This document shows positions 1 through 11,992 of a stretch of DNA of 64,000 nucleotides, in pieces (the stretch's first letter is position 1; each line of letters begins with the position of its first letter). Both the position numbers and the translations under genes were made by a program. The notes under the pieces are model-generated. The model made no database searches and was not told where the DNA came from. It saw only the letters and a program-made list of their open reading frames with translations. Origin of the DNA: Cinnamomum chago (taxonomy: Eukaryota; Streptophyta; Magnoliopsida; Laurales; Lauraceae); assembly GCA_038049695.1 (NCBI GenBank), contig CP142451.1, forward strand, positions 7,748,001 through 7,812,000. Direction: 5' to 3'.

Positions 1-659
1 TTACAAAGGGGACCTGAATGAACCCTAACACATGGCTTGAAAGTAACAACCACTCATTTGAAAAGTTTCATAAGAACCAAGACATCTTACATGAACTTGA
101 ATCAAATGCTACAGCCTACAAGAAAGATGCCCACCAATCAGAAGAAAGACCAATTTGTGTGTCCAGGAAAATAGAAACCCCCAAGCCTTAATACTTTCAA
201 CCCAAAATGATTACTGGTTAGACTTCGAAAGGCTTTATAATCAATATAGAGAACAGACTAGAAAATTATTGGAAAAACAAAGGCATACTAAATGCACTTC
301 TGGTTTTGTTCACCACCCAGAACACAATGGGGAACTGGTAATCATTTCATTTACTATTCCTACTAATAATAACCATTTCAATTGCCTTGAATGGCCACAC
401 AACGATTCATTTGGGATGCATCAAAACAGGTAAAGGAACGCACCACCACAACAATCAAGATACTCAAACTCTCTCCCTGGTCATGTCACAGAAATTACTG
501 TACATAGAAGGACACCTTCAATCCTTTAATGTGCAGTAAGGGAACTGATGGTTCAATCACAAGCTTCAGGAAGGGGTCCCGTCTCTCAAACAAGTTACAT
601 TACAGGAAAACTCTCTCCCCAACTACAAAGGATCCCAAAAGCCCAAGTCTAGGCCATAA

Positions 660-1095
660 ACAGAAATTAGGTCTGAAGGCCTGCCTCTGTTAGGGAATCC
701 ACCTCCTCTTCGGCACTTCTTAAAAGTATGAGAGAGATATCGGCAAGCCCCATACTGAGTCCTGGATTTCTTCTAGGACGTTCACAGGGCACCATTGGTC
801 TGATGGAGGTTCCTTCAGCCCAACGAATTACAAAGTCTCCCTATACAATCAACCGAGATGATTTTCATTTTAGAGCCTACGCAGGCCTGTGAGGATCACC
901 TTGATCTCAACCTCATTTTATAATGCAAATCCAACCGCCCTTGAGAAAGAAGGCAAAGGTGCACCTGAAGAATCCGTCGAAATACCACTCGCACCAGTTT
1001 TCCCTGGCTACCCTAACCATCAAAGTTCAGCTTCAAGCAAATTATCTTGGTTGTGCAGCATGCCTATTCTTCGAACGCTTGATCACCTCTTTCCA
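660..1095 (-). mobile_element. Decayed LINE fragment, RNase H-like domain
   Basis: Read on the minus strand, conceptual translation gives pieces typical of the RNase H domain at the end of plant LINE ORF2. From about 1045 downward there is LKLNFDG followed by a stop and frameshifts. Then come NEVEIKVILTGLR and a final stretch ending RSAEEEVDSLTEAGL before a TAA at 667-669. The last part corresponds to the usual 'N..AD.LAKEG' end of these domains. Stops and frameshifts show it is dead. I first read the last 174 bases as a host exon because an AG precedes them; the RNase H match explains them better. Confidence 0.6.
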
Positions 1096-2013
1096 ACAAT
1101 GATGTAGAATATTCATTGACATGCCTCTAAAGGTGTAATGACCCAACCCCAAATTAGCTAATTTTGTGAATTTAATATTTAGATTTGATGTGATGTGATA
1201 TTGTATCTGTGAATAAAAAAAATATTAACTGGATGGTTTTATAGGGTTACATAAAATGTTAAATAAATTACAATAATGCCTTCCATAACATATTAAAATA
1301 ACAAGTAAAAAAGGACAAAAAAATAAATAGCATCTAATAGTGGAATGTGGATCCCACTAGTAAATCACGCTCAAACCCATGTAATTAATTAATAGCAGTG
1401 AAACTATTGACTTCAGGTACAAGTTAGTAAATAAGTGGATAATTAAGGGTGGTGAGGTGGTTAGCTTCTTGGGCAAGCTAGTAGTACGGAACTAAGAGAG
1501 AGGTATTAAAGGAATATTGCACTAGGAGATAGTTAGAGATATCTTTTTTTAACTTGGGATTAGTTAGGCTAAGAAATTAATCCCCTTAAAGAGTTAGACT
1601 GATATATGCATTTAGTAATTCCAAGATTCATTAAGAAAATTTAGAGTTGGGTTAGTTAGACTCTTAGCAACTAATCACCTAGATTACTTAGAGAACCAAC
1701 CAATCTCTATAATTAATTATACAATAGTCTAGAGTTAGTTTTACTATAACTAATTAGCATAATTAGGTAGTAAAATAATTTAATTACTAAAATTAACTAG
1801 AGTCTATAAATAGAGGATGGATAGCAGAGTTGGCATCTACCTCTACAACTTCAATTGAGAGGAAAGAGAGAGGAAAAGTTAGAGAGAGAAAGCCTTGACG
1901 AGATCTACCTTCTAATCTTTCTAATTACAAAGTTGACGATTTAATGGTTATAGCATTAATCAATCTCTTGGTTTTCTTTGAAGAAAGTGATTACAAATAG
2001 AAATAATGGGAGA

Positions 2014-2253
2014 TTGTTTATAATCTAATGAGGTTGCTGATCGTCTGGCCAAAGAGGGAGCTTCTAGACAATATCCCATTATTTCTTTATGTAATCAGTT
2101 ATGGTTTTTTGTGCCTTTGGCTGTTTTCCCTTTTATTCTTCTTCTTTTTTACTTTTTTTTAGGGGGTTTGGGGGGTTCACTAAAGTCCTCATATGTTGTA
2201 CAACATTTTACAGTAATGAATATAGTCATCATTATAAATAAATAAAAAAAAAA
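2014..2253 (+). mobile_element. 5'-truncated LINE 3' end with poly(A)
   Basis: On the plus strand the sequence at about 2027-2080 translates to NEVADRLAKEGASRQYP, the C-terminal signature of the RNase H domain of plant LINE ORF2. It is followed by a short AT-rich 3' region and a run of A at 2244-2253. This fits a copy truncated at its 5' end during target-primed insertion. No convincing target duplication was found. Confidence 0.7.
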
Positions 2254-2269
2254 CACATACTGCCAATAA

Positions 2270-2580
2270 CTTCCTTAATAATTGATATAATAAATAGTGG
2301 ATCTCCCTGTTTATCGCCCCTGGACTTCAAAGTAGCCCTGGGGAACACCATTAATGAGAATAAAGGTCGCCAATTGCCCAGCTCCAAGACCATCCTAACA
2401 CCTCACACATAAGGCCGTCTTGGGGATGTCGTATAAAAGGAAGTTCTAGTCTCCTTTCCAAGGTCCATCATCAGAATCCACCTTTCATTGGCCACCAAAA
2501 CTCTAACCAGGATCTGCCTTCCATAGACAAAAGGCCCCCTTGAGCAAAGGAAGCCACCAGAGATTTCAACAACCTTTTTT
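2270..2580 (-). mobile_element. LINE reverse-transcriptase fragment (antisense)
   Basis: The minus strand of about 2290-2400 reads as FILINGVPQGYF, then after a frameshift KSRGDKQGDPLF. This is the plant LINE reverse-transcriptase motif usually written 'INGSP.GFF.SSRGLRQGDPLSP'. It sits directly beside the plus-strand LINE tail at 2014-2253, so at least two insertions overlap here. Confidence 0.6.
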
Positions 2581-2629
2581 TACTGGAAATTTAAACTAAC
2601 TACAAATCAAGACTCACTCGGCAAGCTAA

Positions 2630-3235
2630 AAAAAAGGCATTTAATGATAATGCTGCAAAGGGGGCCATACATCCTTCAAGTTTAACATTGACGGAGCAGC
2701 TAGTACAACTCAGAGTAGTTTTAAATTTAACAATGATAGGGCAGCTAGAGGCAAACCTAGCTCATGGTCATTGGTGGAGCTATGTTTGATAAAATGGGTC
2801 ATCCTTCATGCTTTCTCGAGCCAACGGTGGCAAATAAGGGAGTCAAATAAAGAGTAGGTGCTAACAATTAAGCAAGCTCCGCACATTTTCAAAGACTCTC
2901 AGGGAATCTTGTCATAAAGTGACTCTAGAAACACTATATCCAAGCTCACTTCTAACCAGGATCAGCAACTGAAGGTCAATTTCTTTCCAGAGGAGATCAA
3001 AGACTTGAGCTCCAAACTAAAATGTCTTTTTGTCAATGTTAGGTGAGGAGCTGATTGTAGCAGGCAGTATGGCAAAACAAGGAACAGATAGAACTGATCT
3101 ATACTTGGGTTATTTTGCAATATCTTCTTCGTTGACGGACAGTCGGGTATATGTCTCATAGTATTAGTTTCTCCTTTTTTTTTATTAGATTCTTTTATAT
3201 TAATAAAAGCTCATGGTTGCTGATCAGAAATATAA
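2630..3235 (+). mobile_element. Degenerate LINE RNase H fragment
   Basis: Plus-strand translation around 2730-2770 gives FKFNNDRAARGKPSS, close to the LINE RNase H motif 'FK.NFDGAARGNPG'. A second, shorter copy of the motif (FNIDGAAS) lies about 55 bases upstream. The rest is frameshifted. A T-rich then AT-rich tail follows near 3172-3210. The boundaries are approximate. Confidence 0.45.
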
Positions 3236-3288
3236 GAAAAGGTTGCAAGACACTTCTTGCACAAATCCCCCAAAGATCTTATCTTACC

Positions 3289-3419
3289 CTATGATGCACA
3301 GATACGGCATGGCTACGGCAAGAACAAGCCATAGACACGGATTTAGCACATAAAAAGTGAAGTATCGGATACGATACCACACGATACGTTGCCCGTTTTG
3401 AAGTATCTGTGCATCATAG
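3289..3419. mobile_element. MITE, CTATGATGC family, copy 1
   Basis: The element begins CTATGATGCACAGATAC and ends with its inverted complement GTATCTGTGCATCATAG. It is 131 bp long and flanked by perfect 8-bp direct repeats ATCTTACC at 3281-3288 and 3420-3427. An 8-bp duplication is what hAT-type transposases make. It has no coding capacity. Related copies are at 31000-31353 and 61929-62065. Confidence 0.85.
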
Positions 3420-5411
3420 ATCTTACCTTTTCTTTTAACCTCGGGAAAAATAAAAGATACTCTAAAAATACAGCAAAAATACATTTGTACAGTGTCCTTG
3501 ATCTGTTCAAATTGCCAAACCCCTATAAATAACATGTATAACCACCAAACCGTCTTAGGAACGTGTTATGCAAGTAACCCAAGGTTCCTCCCCAAAACAA
3601 ATTGGAATCTACAACCGTTAGACCCCTTCTTTTGGATCTCAATTTGTATTACCAACACGATACAAAGTGTCAGACAATACGAACAATATTTTAAAACTTG
3701 CCGCTACACCATAATTATTTTCATTGCCACTACTATCCAATAATTACCGGCACCAGACGATATATCAAGCCATGCCTCCCACTATACTAGCAGCCCAATC
3801 TGCTTCAAGATTAGTTCAATCAGTAACAAAGTCAGCTTAAGTAAGAATTCTAGTAAGTGGATATGTCAGGCCACACACACAAAAAAAAAAAAAGGATCTG
3901 TTAGGCCTTTGGTCCTCTTGCTGGAAGCAAGCACAGTGGTTGATGGATTAGCTAAATAATTGGTGGATAGTGCACATTGGTTGCTTTTCTTACTTATTTT
4001 TTCCCTCCAGGTCGTTTCCTGTTTTTCAGAAATAGAATTTCAGTTGTCAATTCCAAAAAGAAAAGGAAAAACTTTTGCACATCCAAACAAATATAATTCA
4101 AAATATTTTATTATTATTTTTGAATGGCATAACTCTCAATAATGTTACAAGTATCAATATAAGCAGAATGATTTTTGGACCAATGGCATCAATTGCTTTG
4201 AGACAACAATCTGCTAGTCAATAAGTATGCGGCTCAAGTTTGTGATTTTAGGGGATGCATTGGTAACTCCTGCATAGCCTACTCTTGTGGTTATTTCTCT
4301 ACAAGAATAGTTCAAATACTACAACAAGCAAGCTCACAACTGATGGTCAGACGTCAGTAGTTCCATCATGCATACATATTCCTTTGCATGGAAAAATCAT
4401 TGAAGGGGTTGGGATAATCAGAATTTGATAAATTTATCGGAAGAAGACATATAAATGGACGGCGGGATTGAAATCTACGCATATTCCATTTTAAAGTAAA
4501 ACTGGTGTTTTATAAAAGAAACAAAAATTCAGCCAACCATATGAATCAGCTTGAGAGGAAAATTAAACCAATCATACCATAACAAACAGTAAGCATTCAT
4601 GGCCAATCTCCAGAGAATTTCAGACTTTTTTTCCATTAACTGGGAAAAACAATCCCAGTAACCCCCACAAACTAACTAATGCTCATCGCCAAATACTTAA
4701 AATTTTATATATCAAGAAAAAACACAAACAAAAATTTATCTCATATAATTGCAGTGCACTTCCATTGGTAAAAATATTCAATAGAACGTCCCAAACACTT
4801 AATCTCGTAACTAATGAGAAACTCCAATAACCAACAGAAAACAACTGCAGCCCCTCTAAGAGCTGTAATTGTTTCTTCATTTTCTCTTCCTCTTGTACTG
4901 AATAGATTATCATATATTTTCCCTTTTGTTGATGAAACCATTTGTTTTGTTACCAATAACAACAACAACAACAATCTACAGATCTGTCTGAATTGAATCT
5001 AACCAAATGCTATAGTGATAATAGCATCTGGGATTAATCCTGGGTAGTACCTTCTGATATGGTTCTGGGGCCGTATATGAAAGAAAATCAGACCCCAATT
5101 CCACATCTGCACAGGCAAATCCGCTTGCAGTATGAACAACAAAGAAGAAAACCCAGGCATATAAAATCACCCCCAAAACACACACACATCAAAACAGACA
5201 CCCATCTCTCATACCCCCAACAATCCTTCTCTCCGTGAACAAAAAAAAAAATGACAAACATCATATATTTTTCTCCACACTCCATTTTCCCCCATCCAAA
5301 CAGACCCAGAAAACCGATTGTGATTTGCAGTACATCCAAACACACCTCCATTTCTAGGCTTCTACGAAACAGAACATAGAAACAACCATATGAACAGATC
5401 GATAGGTATGT

Positions 5412-5416
<5 letters not shown>

Positions 5417-5444
<28 letters not shown>
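5417..5444. repeat. GA microsatellite
   Basis: A run of AG dinucleotides lies just 3' of the thioredoxin-like exon on its strand (CT-rich in transcript sense), about a dozen bases inside the presumed intron. Confidence 0.9.
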
Positions 5445-5447
<3 letters not shown>

Positions 5448-5456
5448 AGATCTAAC

Positions 5457-5706
5457 CATCAACAGCAGTCTCCTGCGCCTCGCAGACGATTCCGACTCGC
5501 TGAGTCCTCCCTGTCCTCCTCCTGGTTAATGCTAACGTGATCCTGGGCGCAGAAGTTTCGATCCTCAATCCCTTGTAATCGGGCAACAGCAGCCCTGTTT
5601 TGCGAACGCGAGCTGAGACGTAACACGTAGCGTGCGCGGGGACGGGGACGGAGCTGCGGATGGAGGAAGGACGAGGAATCGGAAGAGATTGAAGCACCGC
5701 AGCCAT
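5457..5706 (-). CDS. First exon of a plastid thioredoxin, probably M-type (partial)
   Basis: The ATG is at 5706 on the minus strand and the exon runs 83 codons plus one base to a GTTAGA donor at 5456. The peptide starts MAAVLQSLPIP, is rich in Ser, Arg and Pro with few acidic residues as in plastid transit peptides, and ends GIVCEAQETAVD. M-type thioredoxin precursors, which reduce disulfides on plastid enzymes, commonly carry such a CEAQETAV segment just before the mature domain, followed by VPVV. The split G at the exon end would allow that Val codon. The WCGPC catalytic exon is not visible in the 5.4 kb downstream. Either the intron is longer than that or the gene is a fragment. The family call is by resemblance of the transit-peptide end only. 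Confidence 0.5.
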
Positions 5707-6099
5707 GGGAACGGGGGATCTCAGGTATTTACGGAATTGCCCCGGGATGTGGAAGATGTTGATAGGGGCCGGCTGTTGGCGGTACTGAGAGGGATGGAAA
5801 TGGGAGCATTGGGAGTCTGGTTTTATGCTCGTGATAGAAGTGGAAAAAAAAGGAAGGATACTCCGAGGGTCATGCATGGTTCGTGGTTCTACAAATGTAG
5901 TGGGTAGGTGCTTATGACATAGGACCCACATAATATTAATTATATTTTGCGCCCATAGCTTTTGCAGTGGTATATATGAGATTCGGAGTGTCCCGACTTT
6001 CGTAATGAATTTGATCAACTCTCTGACATTACACACAAGTTGGCCATAAATTATTTTCCATTTGAGTGTCTATGGACAATTGGATAGTTTGTTACTTTT

Positions 6100-6388
6100 G
6101 GGCCCGTTTGGTAATTTACTTTTAAAATAAAGTTGAGTGAAGTGAAATGAAAAAAATGAATAAAATATAAGTAAGTTATGATGATATTTTATTTTTAGTT
6201 GTTTTGAATGGAATATTTTTGACTTTTTGTATGAGGAAATGTAGTTTTTTTGTCTTTTAGTAAGTAAATGTAGTTGCTTTTTGACTTTTTGCTGGAAAAA
6301 TGAAGAGAATTTTTGTAAAAAGTGTTTTTGATGGGATGTTTAACTTAACTTGACTTTATTAGTAAATTTACCAAACGGGTTAAGGGCC
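6100..6388. mobile_element. MITE family A, copy 1 (CCCGTTTGGTAA ends)
   Basis: The left end GGGCCCGTTTGGTAA and the right end TTACCAAACGGGTTAAGGGCC are inverted complements apart from a small insertion. The interior is AT-rich, with a block GAATAAAATATAAG...GATATTTTATTTTTAG that recurs in copies near 9997, 7561 and 20828. It has no ORF. Confidence 0.7.
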
Positions 6389-7560
6389 AATTTGGCAAGA
6401 GGAGAGGTGGGTTATAAAGGGTGTCACATCAATAGTAATAAATTTTCTTTTTAAGAAAATATATATGCACAAAAAATCCACATTATTTTAAGGTGCCACG
6501 TAACGTTTAGATGAGAGTGTCAGCCCAGTTTAGTATTTAGCCTTAATCCATTTTTCAGCCTATTCATTTATCTTCCTTCTTATCTTTTTTTTTTTATTTG
6601 TTATTATCTTATCTCCTATAAACCTGGGATTGATTATTAATTATTTCCCCACTTAGCATTTTGAGATCATAATCTTTTCCAATGTAATCTTAATGATGTT
6701 TATTAGAGGTGTAAAAGAAAATCGAAAAACCGTCTAATCAAACCAAACCACGATTAATAACCGTGTTTCACGGTTACGGTTACAATTTTTGAAATCGAAA
6801 ACCGTACTTCATGGCTTGGTTACTATTTTTGTCTCAACTCACGGTTATTAACAGAATCGTTGACCACGGTTCGATTAACCGTGTTCCCAAAACACACGAT
6901 TAACTGAATCATTTTGCTAATAAGGAAAAAACCTAAGGGCCTTAATGAAAATTACTCCTTTTTTTAAGTAACATCTTATGCCATTCTCCAACAATTTTTT
7001 ATTTTTATTTATTTATTTATTTTCACAGTAAATTTGATTGGTAAATGACAAAATTTCTATAAATTTTTGTATGTGACAATTAACCGTAACTAAACTGTTA
7101 ACCACGGTTCGGTTTTTAACAGTTTTTTATGATTATGGATTTCAAAAGCCGAAAATCATGAAATACGGTTTTGGTTAACCGTTTTTCCAAAATAAGAGAT
7201 TAACCAAACTATTATACTCCTAAATGTTTATCTTACACTCCCCGAGCCATCAGAATATTCCCACTCATCTTCTAAAAATCGAGTGAGAGATCCATTGCAA
7301 AGATCAAAAGAGTAGAAAATGCTGCCCAGTGCTTCATTATGTCCTTCTTTCATGTAAGCCACGATAAATCTCTTTTATACGTACGGTTTCGATTTTTAAA
7401 TGGCATAGGGCTTACTTCGAGGTGTCATTGATATGAGTGCAGGAGTTTTCATTGCACTCGTTGGGCTCAGGTGAAAGTTGTAAAACAATGCAGGACTCAT
7501 GGCATGTTGGGGTTTGGGTTCTTGGGTGATTGTGAACGGTCAGCGCGTAAATATCCAAGG

Positions 7561-7862
7561 TAGTTTCACACTTTACTAACATAATAAAGCCAAGTAAAGT
7601 TTTTATTTTTTAAATAAAGTCTTTATTTTTTAAATAAAATATCACATCAAAAACATTTTAATTCAAAACTCCCTCTATATTTTTCTAAAAAAAAAACAAT
7701 CACCTTTATTTATTAAAATACAAAAAAAACTCTACTTTCTTATACAAAAAGTAAAAGAGATTTCATAACAAATAACTATAAATAAAATATCATCATAATC
7801 CACCAATATTTTATTCTTTCTTCAAAATCAACTTTATTCACTTGACTTGAACTGGCCGAGTG
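7561..7862. mobile_element. MITE family A, copy 2 (reverse orientation)
   Basis: It shares with copy 1, in reverse complement, the internal block AAATAAAATATCATCATAATCCACCAATATTTTATTC and a run of AAGTAAAG/CTTTACT at the ends. The termini are more eroded than in copy 1, so the boundaries are approximate. Confidence 0.55.
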
Positions 7863-8225
7863 TCTAGCTACTTTGATTTTTTGTTTCGTCGTTTTAAATG
7901 GGACAGTGTGACTTTTTTTTTTTTATTTGACATGAATGACTATGTGAAAAGGCTCTTTTATGGGTTTGAAAAACCTTCCATGTATTCTATTAGACAAGCT
8001 GCATGTAAGACCTGCAGCGAACGGTCTAGAGGATCTGATATTGTGAGAAATCTACAATTGTGCTTAAATTTTGTGATGTCCTAGAATGTTGTTGATTTTA
8101 CCTTCACCCATCGAATGCTAAGGTGGGACAGGACTGAATACAGCCTTTTACAAGCTGTTTAATTCAATCAACTTATGTTGAATTTAGCCCATTGGAATAC
8201 CTATGTGCTTTTCAACGCAACCTAT

Positions 8226-8583
8226 GGCTCCGTTCTTTTACTATAATTTCTGACAATAATTCAGATTGTCTGAGAATTTATAATTCATGACAGGAATTAT
8301 GTGTTTCATTACCAGAATTCACCAAAATTCGTGGGCATTTGAAATCCCAAAAAACTCAGTATTTGAAAAACCACTTTAACAAGAAGGATTTAGAAACCTC
8401 ACTTGGCACAGGAATTCCGGGAGAGGGACGACGGCATTCCAGGAGCTCATGCAATAATTCAGGCCGTGAATAAAACAACGAATTTAGAATTCCAGAATTT
8501 GACAGCATTTTAAATTCTAGCATCTGAGATTCTCAGACAACCACTAGACATGAATTCTATGAATTATAGTAAAGAAACGGGCC
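8226..8583. mobile_element. MITE with CGTTTCTTTACTATAATTC ends
   Basis: The left end GGCTCCGTTCTTTTACTATAATTC and the right end GAATTATAGTAAAGAAACGGGCC form near-perfect terminal inverted repeats of about 23 bp. Both sides are flanked by CTAT (8222-8225 and 8584-8587). Inside, GAATTC-containing palindromes and a second inverted pair (CAGATTGTCTGAGAATTT / GAGATTCTCAGACAACC) extend the hairpin. It is non-coding. Confidence 0.75.
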
Positions 8584-8799
8584 CTATAAGTATCTTTGCT
8601 TCTCAAAAGCGTCTTGGTGTAATTCACACTTACTCATGTATCTTGACTATCCGGGTCTGTCCTGAAATTGGACATTCTGATATTTTGTCCAAAAAAGATG
8701 CAATGAATAGAACAAATAAATAGGAAAAAAGAAGTAAATAGTATTATAAAGCTTAAACAACATACAGCTATATTGGGATGTGAAATATTTCATTCTCAA

Positions 8800-9980
8800 G
8801 CTGGAGGGAGGCGTGCCCCTCCTCAACTTCTTTAGCTCATTGCAATTTAATACATGCGCTTGGCTTTAAAATATTTTTATTTTTTGTCATTTTGTCCCTC
8901 CTCATTTGTTTTTTCCTTCTATAAAAGGTGAGAATTTAAAAATTCCCAGGTTAGTTTTGTGTGGTGTGTGTGTGTATATATATACACACACACTTTGTTT
9001 TTGCTTTCAAAATATGAATAAATCTTTCTCCCAATTTCTTTGTCTCTCCTTTTCTCTCCAAATTGGAAGTCTTGGTAAGAGCTCCACAACTTTTAAGCCT
9101 TTCTCTAGGACAAGTTGGATTTGGGCATCTAACTATCATTTAAATTCACACAGGAGTTAGTCCCACAGAATTTGAGCATTGTTTAAAATAGGATGTGTTG
9201 AATCTTATAGTAGGATCCATTTATATTGAAGTAAAGTTTAGGAAATGACTACTTAAGAGGATGCTTTTTACTCTAAGCATAATGGACACTACACCTCGAC
9301 TTTCCACTATTTTTATCATATTATTAATAGCTATCAATTGTGTGCTCTCAACCGTCCATGTCGACCAAAAGCATCACAACCCTTTAAGCGATCACAAGTA
9401 ACCAATCAATGGATTTTAAACCATCCATGTTGACCATAGATGATGGGGCCCATTAAACGTAAACAAGTAAGCAATCAACAAATTTTTATTAATTAATTAT
9501 GGTGTGTATTGGTTTACATGTGATCAATTTGATATAGGCCCTACTTTTTAGATTGAGATAAAGCTCTCGGTACTAAAAGAAAGAGTAAATTATTATTTTG
9601 AGCGAATTAGATTCATCATGGCAAGCCTTATTTTTCTTGTAATTTAACAGTCCTCAGGGTTTTGAAAATCATATCTTTCAAACTATTGTAAGTATTTTCA
9701 AATTTAGGGATTCTTCTTTAAAATTAGTAAAAAAACTCTTCAAATATATATATTTTTATTTTAAAATTATCATCATCATTCTTCTCTTTTATATAGTTTA
9801 TTTTATAGCAATTTCAAAGTATGATGACAATAACATTCCAATCTAAATTTTATAAATAAATAAATTTAATATTTTTATTAAATAATATATTTGTTTATTT
9901 TGCTTTGTTCTTTATTGATAATATCTTTAAAAAATCAATAAAATGAAATACATTTTTATTATTTAGCCCGGGCTAAGCAC
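8800..9980. mobile_element. Dispersed repeat, copy 1 of a roughly 1-kb non-autonomous element
   Basis: It starts around AGGGAGGCGTGCCCCTCCTCAA. It shares several blocks, in the same order, with the segment at 31970-32885. The shared blocks are the GCCCCTCCTCA start, GGAGTTRGTCCCAC, a TTGAATCTTATRGTRGG block, and TTTTTATTAATTAATTATGG near 9483. The start resembles plant hAT-like elements that begin with a GGCGGAG...GCCCCTCC sequence. It has no coding region. Confidence 0.55.
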
Positions 9981-9989
9981 ATGCCATTG

Positions 9990-10292
9990 TTGCTAGTTTA
10001 CTATTAAAGTAAGAGTGATGCAAAATATCAAATCAAAAGTGAATAAAATATAAGAGAATTGTGATGGTATTTTGTCTTTAGTGGATTGTTATGATTTATT
10101 TATTTTTACTTTTTTTGTAGAAAGTTGATGAATTTTTGCCATTTAATGGAGAAATGAATTTGCTTTTTTATTTTTTTATTTTTAAAAAGAATTAGAGAAT
10201 TTTGGATATGTGTACTTTTGATTTGATCCCTTGTCTGAAAAAATTAAAGGCTTTACATTACTCTTACTAACTTGGTAAATGGCCGAAGGGGC
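9990..10292. mobile_element. MITE family A, copy 3
   Basis: It is in the same orientation as copy 1. It shares GTGAATAAAATATAAG followed by GTGATGGTATTTTGTCTTTAG. The outer TTTACTATTAAAGTAAGAGT is mirrored by ACTCTTACTAACTTGGTAAA at the right. Boundaries are approximate. Confidence 0.55.
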
Positions 10293-11572
10293 CCTTAGGA
10301 GGGTGGAAAAATGGGTTGGATGGGGTTAAATTTGGATGTCTATAGGTTAAAAATATCAAACCTTGTGCAACTCATTCTTGTAACAAGTTTAACTTAAACT
10401 TGGCCCCATTTTGCATCTGCAGAGAGAATTTGCTTGTAAAAATGGATATTATCTCGGTTTCCATTTCACACCAAAAGCATCTATGGGGAAAAAAAAATGA
10501 TGGGATGATAAGATAGAGAGAAACGGTGGGTGGGCTATTAATAGAGCAAGGGCTCGCCTTGGAGCACTGAAATAAACAAGGCGACAAAACAAACCCAAAT
10601 TGGAAGATGGGGAAGGTCGAGAGAATTGATGAAGATTGGTGACAGCTATTGGTTTGTTTTCCTCCCTTCCACTTTAGCCTTTTCTTCCTGCCTCAAATTT
10701 TGGTTGAAAAAAACTATGATGTAACAGGTAATAACTAGTTCTCATCTGAATATTTCCGGATAAATATTATTCGGTTGACAAATGTGATACGCTTTTATTT
10801 TATCATTTTGGTCACTTTTAGAAATAGATTTCTCAACATTCCTAATAATAGTTTCATGCAGATAGACAAGTTCTAGTTTTTATGTAGTTAATAATTTAAT
10901 TGTTTTTTTTTAGCTATGTATTACCGTGTATACTTGTCCTGTCTAGCTTTAAGTGACCCAATCTCAATTGCCCAGATTGGGATCAATCCGACAAGCAATT
11001 AGGGTGAACTTGATCTACCTTGATTAGCTCGTGTGTCAAGCTCCGGCTCAAGCCCAACTCAAACAAGTTCCTTATAAAGGCTAAAACAAAAGGTGGCGTC
11101 GAATATACAAAGGCCCCGTTTGGTAACTTTAATCTTACTAATAAGAGTTAATTCTGTTTGATAAAATTATAAATAAAAAAGTTCTTATTTTATAATAGAG
11201 TGTTTGGTAACCAATTAGAGGGACAACTTTTTCTTTTTTATTAAGATGAAAGAAAGGAAATTTGGTCTAAAGGAGTCATATGTACTGAAAAGGCATAGCA
11301 CTTGCTATTTGGTCACTCCAATAAATAGCAAGAAGAAGCCATCTGCATCCAACCACAGTCCTCTCACATAATCCATCAAAAACCAATGGGATCCAAGCAG
11401 ACCACATTTTGCATGCATGGCTATAAGACCATTCCGTGCAAAGACATCTGATTTGAGGAAATTGATCGGCTATTTGAACCAATCACGGGTGCCAATGGAG
11501 GAGAGATGTCACATCCCATCTCCTCCGTGAATAAAAAAGATCCTCTCCCCATGTGGTAGATTTCCTATTTGG

Positions 11573-11992
11573 TCAAAAGAGGAAATCCGGAACCTGATCG
11601 AATCCGTACCTGAAAAATCCGGGCATGAACTTCCCGACCAGTTTTGAGAGCACATAAGGGAGAGTGAACCAATCTGGGCCTACACCTTCTTGCTGCATTC
11701 CATAATACAATTTGAGAGCACCATCATACAATTCATGCCGAGAATACCCTTTACTGATGGCGTTCCATAGGAAGACATTTGGGTTGGGAATTTCATCAAA
11801 CAGTTGACGTGCATAATGAGTTTCACCGAGATTTGAGCTCACGTGGACGAATTTGGTGACCAAGTAATAGCTTTCAATACCTTCATCTACAGTACCCACA
11901 ACCCCAAGTACCCTCTCATCTCGCTCGCCCATCCAAACACCCCATAGAGATATGCAAATAAAAAAATATTCCCCAACGACAAGAATGAGCAT
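11573..11992 (-). pseudogene. PPR protein gene remnant (PLS-type repeat)
   Basis: The minus-strand frame contains LGETHYARQLFDEIPNPNVF followed by LWNAISKGYSRHELYDGALK and LYYGMQQEGVGPDWFTLPYVL. This is a typical plant pentatricopeptide sequence of about two repeats. Intact PPR proteins, which bind organellar RNA, have hundreds of residues. Here recognisable sequence stops after about 80 residues and no further repeats are seen nearby, so this is a fragment. The ATG of the open frame has no PPR similarity next to it. Confidence 0.65.

Larger units (their letters stand above)
1..5456. other. Transposon-rich region downstream of the thioredoxin-like exon
   Basis: No complete gene is visible here. 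It lies 3' of the minus-strand exon at 5457-5706, so it is either that gene's intron or DNA separating the exon from the rest. It contains LINE-derived fragments in both orientations (listed separately), a 131-bp MITE at 3289-3419, and AT-rich sequence with no coding character. No Cys-Gly-Pro-Cys thioredoxin active site was found on the minus strand by eye. Confidence 0.6.

Noticed and set aside
155..433. 92-codon open frame on the plus strand
   Set aside because: No recognisable domain, no convincing neighbours, and it lies in transposon-rich DNA. I cannot support it as a gene.
667..840. Possible last exon of the minus-strand plastid gene (57 codons after an AG, ending in TAA)
   Set aside because: The peptide ends in an RNase H-like 'AEEEVDSLTEAGL' signature, and degenerate RNase H sequence continues upstream. 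It is LINE debris, not a host exon.
5051..5106. Phase-compatible small exon after the thioredoxin-like first exon (acceptor GTGCAG, donor GTACTA)
   Set aside because: Its peptide (DVELGSDFLSYTAPEPYQK) does not fit the thioredoxin sequence expected after CEAQETAVD, and I recognise no family for it. Phase compatibility alone is weak evidence.
5088..5462. 124-codon open frame on the minus strand
   Set aside because: It runs through a GA microsatellite and presumed intron. Composition is low-complexity and Cys/Phe-rich with no domain.
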